Source: Microcaldota archaeon (GTDB lineage: Archaea; Micrarchaeota; Micrarchaeia; Micrarchaeales; Micrarchaeaceae). Taken from it: a stretch of 64,000 nt of DNA. The notes beneath the pieces were generated by a model. The model searched no databases. It saw only the letters and a list, made by a program, of their open reading frames with translations, and was not told the DNA's origin. A program made the position numbers and the translations under genes. Positions 1 to 6,009 of the stretch are shown one piece after another. Location of the stretch: positions 124,001-188,000 of the forward strand of contig JAJYLX010000001.1 of NCBI GenBank assembly GCA_021787495.1. Direction: 5' to 3'. Position 1 is the stretch's first letter. Every line of letters starts with the position of its first letter.

Positions 1-120
1 AAGCCACCCAAGTGGGGTCCTAGTGAGGCAGCGCCTTCGGGCGCTTTCGAGTTAGGGTCCTGTGAGGAGGGCTAAGGCGTAACAAGGTATCCGTAGGGGA
101 ACCTGCGGATAGATCACCTC
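1..120 (+). rRNA. 16S ribosomal RNA, 3' end (partial)
   Basis: The conserved 16S 3'-terminal region is present: the GTAACAAGGTATCCGTAGGG helix-45 approach, the GGGGAACCTGCGGAT hairpin and the terminal ATCACCTC, which carries the anti-Shine-Dalgarno CCTC. The gene enters from the left edge of the window, so only about the last 120 nt are seen. The stem base reads GCGGATAGATCACC where most archaea have GCGGCTGGATCACC. No 23S, tRNA-Ala spacer or 5S follows; the next genes are protein-coding and the first lies on the opposite strand. Confidence 0.95.
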
Positions 121-122
121 AA

Positions 123-145
123 AAAACTTCTTAAGAAGAAGTTTT
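123..145 (+). terminator. 10-bp perfect hairpin directly after 16S
   Basis: Arms at 123-132 and 136-145 are perfect reverse complements (AAAACTTCTT / AAGAAGTTTT) around a 3-nt AAG loop, starting three bases after the 16S 3' end. It could act as a transcription stop or as a processing stem for the 16S precursor. The short T-run at its 3' side fits a terminator. Which role it has cannot be decided from sequence alone. Confidence 0.45.
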
Positions 146-209
146 ATCAAGAAGTGTGCATCGCAAATGCGTCCCTTCGCATTAATCCTCAAGACTGCTC
201 CAATTTCTT

Positions 210-816
210 TCATGCCTCGTAGCGCGAGCCAGCGCGGTCGTTGAAGGTCAGCACCTTCACCGATCCATCCTCGATCTCGACCTCGGTGACGCTGGCGTTC
301 TCGGGGTGGAACACCTTCTTGAACCTCAAGAAATCGGTGCCGGTCATGCCGTCCCCGAAGACGGCGAGCGCGACCAACATGTTTATCACGGCGGTGTGCG
401 TCACGGCTATCGCACTCTCCTCCTTCCTAGCGCTGAGGTACCTGACGAGCCTCCCGGCCCTCCTCTTAAGGTCGTAGGTGTTCTCCTCGTCGGAGTAGTG
501 CCATCTGTCGTCGTCTATCCTCTCCCTCTGCAGCATGAGGAAGTCGTGCGCCCTCTTACTCATGAAATGCTTGTCTTCCATCTCCGTAGGGATCCTCCAC
601 TCGTCGAGCAGCGCAGTGCGCACCACGCGCCTCCCGAGCTTCTTGCCTATCATCCTTGCCGTCTCGCTTGCCCTATCGTACCTGCTGCTGAGCACGAGTT
701 CCACGCCGCTGCCCTTGAATCTCTTCGTAAGTGTCTCCGCCTGCTTCCTGCCGTGCTCCGAGAGCGCGGTGTCCCTGCGCTGGTGTATGCCGGTGCCTGA
801 CAAAGTAAACCTTCAT
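210..816 (-). pseudogene. Histidine phosphatase family protein, frameshifted at the catalytic RHG motif
   Basis: The long open frame (from 803) encodes most of a phosphoglycerate-mutase-like histidine phosphatase: ALSEHGRKQAE, the SSRYDRASETA arginine motif, DEWR, and VTHTAVINMLV with the second catalytic histidine. It lacks the N-terminal beta strand. That strand lies in another frame starting with ATG at 816 (MKVYFVRH). Removing one C from the CC at 792-793 joins the two into MKVYFVRHGIHQRRDTALSE, restoring the canonical RHG. The break is therefore exactly behind the phospho-accepting histidine. Either it is a one-base sequencing or assembly error, a real inactivating mutation, or programmed +1 slippage. 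All other catalytic residues look intact, which argues for a recent event or an error. Confidence 0.8.
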
Positions 817-844
817 TCCATACTGCTCCATATCGCGGGCAAGG

Positions 845-853
845 TTTATAATA
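845..853 (+). promoter_or_regulatory. TATA box for the LAGLIDADG-like gene
   Basis: TTTATAATA is centred near 849. Archaeal transcription usually starts 25-28 nt downstream, that is about 875, which coincides with the GTG at 875 and lies nine bases before the ATG at 884. The transcript should be leaderless or nearly so. Confidence 0.55.
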
Positions 854-883
854 GACCTCTGGCAAACTCTTCTTGTGCATTGG

Positions 884-1381
884 ATGTCGAAGAAGCTCGC
901 ACTGACCGAGACCATAAGCTACGTGCTGGGGATGTACGCGCACTCGCCCCAGGAGGAGCGCGCGTCCGTCGCGGCGGAGAGCGGGAGCGAGGTCGCGATA
1001 CAGAAGTTCGCCGAGATAGCGCTCAAGGAGCTCGGCATAGAGCCTAACAAGATACTGCTCAGCGAGAAGGAAGGAAAGCACAGGGCGATGTTCTATAACT
1101 CGAAGATAAGGAAGCTGTTCGACAGGGCGCTGGAGCGCAAAACCAAGATCTTCAAGTACGCCAATGCCTATGCCGCGCAGTACGTCGCCGGGATGTACGA
1201 CTCAGCCGGCGGGATCAATGCCAAGGGGCTGTTCTTCTCGGGCCTCGATGCCGCAGACCTGCTGCTGCTGCAGAACGTCGGGATACACGGACTGGACCAG
1301 GGCAGCAAGCACTACATAAGCAACCAGACGCACTTCGCGGCGTTCATAGGTGCGTACAGCGCCAAGCTACCGCACAAGTGA
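884..1381 (+). CDS. LAGLIDADG-like homing-endonuclease-fold protein, stand-alone
   Basis: This 165-residue protein shows two spaced copies of a LAGLIDADG-like helix: ISYVLGMYAHS near residues 11-21 and YVAGMYDSAGGI near 104-115, each followed by beta-rich sequence, as in single-chain LAGLIDADG proteins. The second copy keeps an acidic residue at the catalytic position (MYDSAGG); the first has Ala-His instead, so cleavage activity is doubtful. It is not inside an intron or intein. The family also includes non-nuclease DNA/RNA binders and splicing factors, so a regulatory or RNA role is equally possible. Start chosen at ATG 884; GTG 875 in the same frame is an alternative that matches the predicted transcription start. 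Confidence 0.7.
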   Translation: MSKKLALTETISYVLGMYAHSPQEERASVAAESGSEVAIQKFAEIALKELGIEPNKILLSEKEGKHRAMFYNSKIRKLFDRALERKTKIFKYANAYAAQYVAGMYDSAGGINAKGLFFSGLDAADLLLLQNVGIHGLDQGSKHYISNQTHFAAFIGAYSAKLPHK

Positions 1382-1414
1382 CCATGCGTCACTATTATAG
1401 CCTTTTTCGCGGCA

Positions 1415-1421
1415 TTTATAA
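1415..1421 (+). promoter_or_regulatory. TATA box for valS
   Basis: TTTATAA lies in GGCATTTATAATCGC. The predicted start of transcription, about 27 nt downstream, falls on the GTG at 1446, supporting that start over the TTG at 1428 and a leaderless message. Confidence 0.5.
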
Positions 1422-1445
1422 TCGCTATTGCAAGGGGAGCATTCA

Positions 1446-3866
1446 GTGCCAGGCATTCAGATAGATTACGACAAGTGGAGGCAGCGCTGGGGGGAGAGCG
1501 GAGACTTCGCGTTCAAGCGCGACGACACCAGGCGGCCTATCCTCTCGATAGACCCTCCGCCGCCGTTCACGAGCGGCGACCTGCACATCGGGCAGATATA
1601 CTGGGTCATCTACATGGACTCCATCGCCAGGTACTACAGGATGAAGGGCTACAACGTGCTCTACCCCGTCGGATGGGACATGCAGGGCTTCCCCACTGAG
1701 CTTCAGGTCGAGAAGAGGTTCGGCCGCGACATGCCCCGCGAGGAGTTCTACAAGCGCTGCAGCGAGATTGCGCTCTACAACATGCGCACGATGAAGGCGC
1801 AGATGGACAAGGTGGGGGCGATGTACGACGGTTCCATGGAGTACATGACGATGTCCCCGGAATACAGGAGGAAGGTGCAGCTCTCCCTTGTGCTCATGTA
1901 CGAGAAAGGCTTCGTCTACAGGGGCAAGCACCCTGTCGAATGGTGCACCCACTGCGACAGCGCGATAACAAGGGAGGAAACGAGCGATGTCGAGAGGAAT
2001 TCGCAGCTCAATTACATCAACTTCTCGGTCGGCAAGGAGACGCTGGAGATAGCCACATCCAGGCCCGAGCTGATGCACGCGTGCGTGGCCGTAGCGGTCA
2101 ACCCGAACGACGACCGCTACAAGCCCATGGCGGGCAAGACGGTCACGGTTCCCCTCTTCGACAGGAAGGTGAAGCTGATAGCGGACGAGATGGTGGACAA
2201 GGAGTTCGGCACCGGCGCCGAGATGGTCTGCACGTTCGGCGACAAGAACGACATAATGATGTTCTACAAGCACAAGCTCGACCTTGTCGAGGCGATGAAT
2301 AGCCAGGGCATGCTGACAAGTTCAGGAAAGTACGACGGCATGCCGACGAGGGAGGCCAGGGCGGCGATAATCCGCGACCTGAAGGCAGCCAACCTGCTGG
2401 TGAAGCAGGAGCAGCTCGCCCAGACCGTCAAGGTCCATGACAGGTGCGGTACCCCGATAGAGCTGCTCGCGTCGACGCAGTGGTTCATAAGGACGAAGGA
2501 GCACGCCGAGAGGATAAAGGAGATGGCCTCTATGGTGAAGTTCGTCCCGGAGCACAGGCTGCAGGAGCTGAAGAACTGGGCCGACTACATAGAGTGGGAC
2601 TGGGACATATCGAGGAACAGGGTCTTCGGCACCCCGATACCGTTCTGGTACTGCAATGACTGCGGTGAGCTGCTGCCCGCCAAGAAGGAAAGCCTCCCGG
2701 TCAATCCCGCCATAGACAAGGCGCAGTACGCCAAGTGCCCGAAGTGCGGCTCCTCAAATGTCGTCGGGGAGAGGGACACGTGCGACGTATGGGTCGACTC
2801 CTCGATAACTCCGATGGTCGTCGCGGGATGGCCGGACGACATGGCGCTCTTCAGGAGGGCGTTCCCGGCGGCGTTCAGGATACAGGGCAACGACATAGTG
2901 AAGACATGGGCGTTCTACACGATATTCAGGACGTGGGCGCTCACGGGCAGCAAGCCGTTCGACAATCTGCTCGTGACGGGCATGGTGCTCGGCGAGGACG
3001 GCAGGGAGATGCACAAGAGCTGGGGCAACGGGGTCATGCCGGAGGACGTCATCCGCGATTACGGGGTCGACCCGATGCGCCTCTGGGCTGCGATGAGCGG
3101 CAGCATGGAGAAGGACAAGCCGTTCACGACTGTTGAGCTTAACCACGCGCGCGCCTTCTGCGTCAAACTGTACAACTCCGCTCTCTTCGTGAAAAATGCG
3201 CTCGCCGAGATAAAGGAACCGAAGCACCCGGAAAACCACATGGGGATCTTCGACATCTGGATACTGAACAGGCTTAACGAGGTCGTAAAGGACGTCGAGG
3301 AGGCTTATGAGAGGTTCGACCTCTACTCGGCGATGAGCGCCCTGACCAACTTCTACTGGCACGAGTTCTGCGACTACTACATCGAGAATGTCAAGTACAG
3401 GCTGCGCGAGGATGCGCCGCTCATGAGCAAGGAGGCAGCAGCATTCACCCTCAAGCACGTGCTCCTGGAGACCCTGAAGCTCGCGGCGCCGATAATGCCG
3501 TTCACGGCCGAGGAGGTCCACGCTATGTTCTCGCAGGGAAGCATCTTCCCGGAAGGGCTGCCGAAGTACGGAAGGACCACAAGGACGTCGGATTACGCGG
3601 TCAATGGCGTCCTCTTCACCAGTCCGATACAGGTCGACTACGGGATGGCGGGGAAGCTGCTCAACGACATAATATCAGACGTCCGCAAGGCGAAGAGCAA
3701 CTCGAGGCTGGCCCTCAACAAGCCCATATCAGCAATTAATATAAAGGTTAACGAAGAATATATTGGGATTATCGAGCAGTCGAAGGAGGAGCTCATCGGC
3801 ATATGCAAGGCCGGCTCAATCACGGTAAGCCCATCGAAGGAATATTCAGTGGGCATAGATCCTTGA
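1446..3866 (+). CDS. valS: Valyl-tRNA synthetase
   Basis: Class I aminoacyl-tRNA synthetase charging tRNA-Val in the cytoplasm. In order: the HIGH box as DLHIG in PPPPFTSGDLHIGQ (residues about 34-48), the archaeal ValRS signature GWDMQGFPTE, a CxxC zinc element (WCTHC), the CP1 editing domain with ATSRPE, the second zinc pair CNDC...CPKC, WDISRNRVFGTPIPFW, CDVWVDSSITP, the KMSKS loop and an anticodon-binding helical domain. About 806 residues is normal for an archaeal ValRS. The KMSKS loop reads MHKSWGN, with His and Trp at usually conserved sites. It lies 33 bp upstream of the ribosomal genes on the same strand. GTG 1446 is preferred because it matches the TATA spacing; TTG 1428 would add six residues. 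Confidence 0.93.
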   Translation: MPGIQIDYDKWRQRWGESGDFAFKRDDTRRPILSIDPPPPFTSGDLHIGQIYWVIYMDSIARYYRMKGYNVLYPVGWDMQGFPTELQVEKRFGRDMPREEFYKRCSEIALYNMRTMKAQMDKVGAMYDGSMEYMTMSPEYRRKVQLSLVLMYEKGFVYRGKHPVEWCTHCDSAITREETSDVERNSQLNYINFSVGKETLEIATSRPELMHACVAVAVNPNDDRYKPMAGKTVTVPLFDRKVKLIADEMVDKEFGTGAEMVCTFGDKNDIMMFYKHKLDLVEAMNSQGMLTSSGKYDGMPTREARAAIIRDLKAANLLVKQEQLAQTVKVHDRCGTPIELLASTQWFIRTKEHAERIKEMASMVKFVPEHRLQELKNWADYIEWDWDISRNRVFGTPIPFWYCNDCGELLPAKKESLPVNPAIDKAQYAKCPKCGSSNVVGERDTCDVWVDSSITPMVVAGWPDDMALFRRAFPAAFRIQGNDIVKTWAFYTIFRTWALTGSKPFDNLLVTGMVLGEDGREMHKSWGNGVMPEDVIRDYGVDPMRLWAAMSGSMEKDKPFTTVELNHARAFCVKLYNSALFVKNALAEIKEPKHPENHMGIFDIWILNRLNEVVKDVEEAYERFDLYSAMSALTNFYWHEFCDYYIENVKYRLREDAPLMSKEAAAFTLKHVLLETLKLAAPIMPFTAEEVHAMFSQGSIFPEGLPKYGRTTRTSDYAVNGVLFTSPIQVDYGMAGKLLNDIISDVRKAKSNSRLALNKPISAINIKVNEEYIGIIEQSKEELIGICKAGSITVSPSKEYSVGIDP

Positions 3867-3899
3867 CGTTCTATCGTCGCACCGCAGCAAGGGGAATCA

Positions 3900-4373
3900 A
3901 TGGCCAAGATGCATTCGAAGAAGAAGGGCAAGTCGAAGTCCAGGAAGCCGATACTCGACAGCGGCGAGTTCGGCAGGGGCACCGACAAGCTCTCGAAGGA
4001 CGAGATAGCGGAGCTGGCCGTCAACTACGCGCGGCAGGGCATGGGCCCAGCGCTGATAGGCGAGAAGCTCAAGAAGGATCACGGCGTCAGGTACGTCAAG
4101 CAGGCCACGGGCAGCAGGCTCGTCAAGGTGCTCGAGGGCAAGGGCGTCAAGTCAGAGTACCCGCACGACATGCTCGACCTGATGACGAAGGCGGTGAGGG
4201 TGCGCAGACACCTCGCAAGGAACAAGCAGGACACCTATAGCAGGGTCAGGCTGATAAGGATCGAATCGAAGCTGCTCAGGCTGAGCAGGTATTACAGGTC
4301 GAGGGGCGTGCTGCCTTCGGCCTGGAAGTACGACCCGCGGCAGGCGGAGTTGATAGTGAAGGGCAAGGCGTGA
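3900..4373 (+). CDS. rps15: 30S ribosomal protein S15 (uS15), archaeal type
   Basis: Small-subunit protein binding 16S rRNA. The 157-residue length is that of archaeal/eukaryotic S15, with a basic N-terminal tail (KMHSKKKGKSKSRKP), an N-terminal helical extension (ELAVNYARQGMGPALIGEKL) and the S15 core ending in SRVRLIRIESKLLRLSRYYRSRG. It is followed after 4 bp by eS1, so the two are surely co-transcribed. Start at ATG 3900 gives MAKMHSKKKG, the usual archaeal N-terminus. Confidence 0.95.
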   Translation: MAKMHSKKKGKSKSRKPILDSGEFGRGTDKLSKDEIAELAVNYARQGMGPALIGEKLKKDHGVRYVKQATGSRLVKVLEGKGVKSEYPHDMLDLMTKAVRVRRHLARNKQDTYSRVRLIRIESKLLRLSRYYRSRGVLPSAWKYDPRQAELIVKGKA

Positions 4374-4377
4374 TGTT

Positions 4378-4947
4378 TTGGCAACTCAAAAGGGCATAGA
4401 GAACTGGAAGGCCAAGAAGTGGTTCACAGTCTACGCGCCGAAGGTCTTCGGCGACATGGCGATAGGCGAGATGCCCGGCAAGGACGAGAAGGCCGTGATG
4501 GGCAGGAACATCGTGATCAGCATGGACAGCCTGACGCACAACCCCCAGAACGCGAACGTGAACCTGGTGCTGAAGGTGAGCGGCGTCGAGGGAGACAAGG
4601 CCGTCACGAAGCTCGTCACTCTCGAGCTGCTCTTCAGCTTCATACGCACGCTCGTCAGGAGGTACAAGAGCGTCTCGATGGCCGTCGTGAGGGAGAGGTC
4701 GAAGGACGGCGTCGAGGTCGCGGTCAAGCCTCTCATCGTGACGATACAGAGGAGCACGGCCTCGAGGCTGGACGGCATACGCGCCGAGATGGTCGAGTTC
4801 CTCAAGGGCTACGTGAAGGAGAACGACGCCGAGTCGATAGTCAAGGCGGTCGTGGAGGGGCAGCTGCAGCAGGAGATGCACTCCAAGCTGATGCACATAG
4901 CCCCGATAAGCAAGGCCGAGGTCAGGAAGCTTGAGCTCGGCTGGTGA
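4378..4947 (+). CDS. rps3ae: 30S ribosomal protein S3Ae (eS1)
   Basis: Archaeal/eukaryotic small-subunit protein near the mRNA exit. Recognisable core: WKAKKWFTVYAPKVFG at the N-terminus, then GRNIVISMDSLT, the central FSFIRTLVRRYKSVS and the C-terminal VEGQLQQEMHSKLMHIAPI. At 189 residues it is slightly shorter than most archaeal copies. It starts with TTG 4378, four bases after the uS15 stop, and its stop codon overlaps the GTG start of the next gene (GTGA), indicating translational coupling with CarS. Confidence 0.93.
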   Translation: MATQKGIENWKAKKWFTVYAPKVFGDMAIGEMPGKDEKAVMGRNIVISMDSLTHNPQNANVNLVLKVSGVEGDKAVTKLVTLELLFSFIRTLVRRYKSVSMAVVRERSKDGVEVAVKPLIVTIQRSTASRLDGIRAEMVEFLKGYVKENDAESIVKAVVEGQLQQEMHSKLMHIAPISKAEVRKLELGW

Positions 4948-5471
4948 GTGGTCTCTTGCCGATTGACCTGTACTCGATCATCATCTACCCGATACTCTTC
5001 ATACTCCCTGCATACGTGGCGAACGGGGCGCCCATCCTGTCGAAGGGGAGATGGCGCGGAAAGTACCTTTTAGACAGGGGCAGGAAAATAGGGGGCAGGA
5101 GGATACTCGGGAACAACAAGACGCTGCCGGGCACGCTCATAAGCATGCTGGGCGGCATAATAGTCTCGCTCATCGAGTGGCCGTTCCTGCCGTACATGCT
5201 GCCGCTCGGCGTACTCCTCACCATAGGCGCCAACGTCGGCGACCTTGCGGGCAGCTTCATAAAGCGCATGGCGAGGGTTGCACCCGGGAAGAACGTCCCG
5301 ATACTTGACCAGTATGACTTCCTGATAGGCGCGTTCGTCTTCGCATTGCCGTTCGCGGCCTATTTCCCTGACGTGTACGGCATAATCTTCCTGATAGCGT
5401 TGACGGGCGTGATGCACGTCCTGACCAACCTCGGGGCTTACAGACTGAAGCTGAAGGACGTGCCGTGGTAG
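4944..5471 (+). CDS. carS: CDP-archaeol synthase
   Basis: Integral membrane CTP:archaetidate cytidylyltransferase, the step that activates the ether lipid precursor before polar head-group attachment. The DUF46/CarS family signatures are seen: NGAPILSKGRWRGKYLLDRG, RRILGNNKTLPGT, and GANVGDLAGSFIKRM followed by PILDQYDFLIGA. Four to five hydrophobic segments fit the family, as does the 175-residue length. It overlaps the eS1 stop by 4 bp. Presence of an archaeal membrane lipid enzyme is strong evidence of the domain of life. Confidence 0.92.
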   Translation: MSGLLPIDLYSIIIYPILFILPAYVANGAPILSKGRWRGKYLLDRGRKIGGRRILGNNKTLPGTLISMLGGIIVSLIEWPFLPYMLPLGVLLTIGANVGDLAGSFIKRMARVAPGKNVPILDQYDFLIGAFVFALPFAAYFPDVYGIIFLIALTGVMHVLTNLGAYRLKLKDVPW

Positions 5472-5481
5472 ACTGCAATAC

Positions 5482-5544
5482 TACACATATAACTGTGTAA
5501 TGTGTGTAAATCGTAATCTTTAAATATTTGCACATACTTATGTG
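5482..5544 (+). promoter_or_regulatory. Promoter with two palindromic operators before the RHH gene
   Basis: Two inverted repeats flank the TATA box. IR1: TACACA (5482-5487) and TGTGTA (5494-5499), perfect 6-bp arms with a 6-bp spacer. IR2: CACATA (5531-5536) and TATGTG (5539-5544), perfect 6-bp arms with a 2-bp spacer. A third TGTGTGTA half-site lies at 5501-5508. The TATA-like TTTAAATATTT is at 5519-5529, so IR2 overlaps the expected transcription start. All half-sites share the TGTG(T/C) core. The arrangement is that expected for autoregulation by the downstream ribbon-helix-helix protein. Confidence 0.6.
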
Positions 5545-5558
5545 TAATCAGTGAGATT

Positions 5559-5912
5559 ATGGGGAAGAACATAACTCTCAGCGTGCCGGACTCCGTATAC
5601 GCGATGATGAAGGAGCACCCTGAGATAAACTGGAGCAACGTTGCCAAAAAAGGCATAGAGGCGTTCGCCACGATCCTCTCGAAGGCAGAAACCGCTGAAT
5701 CCGAGATAAAGAAGAGCTACGGGAACGATGTCATGGTAAGGTCATACTTCGGGATGAGCGAGAACACGAACCACAGCAGGAACCCATCAGAGGACGGCAT
5801 GATCTCCTCGAACTACAACGCTTCCCTTACGTTCTTCACCAACGTCATGCCTACGAGGCACGGGAACGTCCCGGACAAGAAGATGGTGCTCGAGGACCTG
5901 ATGGAGAAGTGA
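5559..5912 (+). CDS. Ribbon-helix-helix DNA-binding protein, solitary
   Basis: The first 45 residues have the form of an archaeal RHH/CopG-like domain: a basic beta strand (KNITLSVPDSVYAMM), then two helices (EINWSNVAKKGIEAFATIL). The remaining 70 residues are unlike any domain I recognise and contain Asn/Ser-rich stretches. Many such proteins are antitoxins, but no toxin gene is adjacent: CarS lies upstream and the downstream gene is convergent. It is therefore more likely a stand-alone regulator, or an orphan antitoxin. Palindromes around its promoter suggest it represses itself. Confidence 0.7.
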   Translation: MGKNITLSVPDSVYAMMKEHPEINWSNVAKKGIEAFATILSKAETAESEIKKSYGNDVMVRSYFGMSENTNHSRNPSEDGMISSNYNASLTFFTNVMPTRHGNVPDKKMVLEDLMEK

Positions 5913-5951
5913 GGGCGCCTTCTCAGAGTTTGTCCAACAATTCCGCTAAAT

Positions 5952-5974
5952 CCCAGGGGTTTTTAGCCCCCGGG
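5952..5974. terminator. Stem-loop between convergent genes
   Basis: CCCAGGGG (5952-5959) and CCCCCGGG (5967-5974) form an 8-bp stem with one mismatch around TTTTTAG, midway between the RHH gene and the convergent PEP-utilising gene. It could serve as a bidirectional stop; the T-run lies in the loop rather than after the stem. Confidence 0.35.
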
Positions 5975-6009
5975 TGCATTTTGAATTTAGTACAGAAAGA
6001 AGTGAAGTG

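Noticed and set aside
121-209. 16S-23S spacer with tRNA
   Set aside because: No tRNA structure and no 23S start; the sequence runs directly into the end of a minus-strand gene.
5913-6009. Toxin partner of the RHH protein
   Set aside because: Only about 100 bp with a stem-loop separate it from a convergent, unrelated gene; no ORF is present, and upstream is carS.
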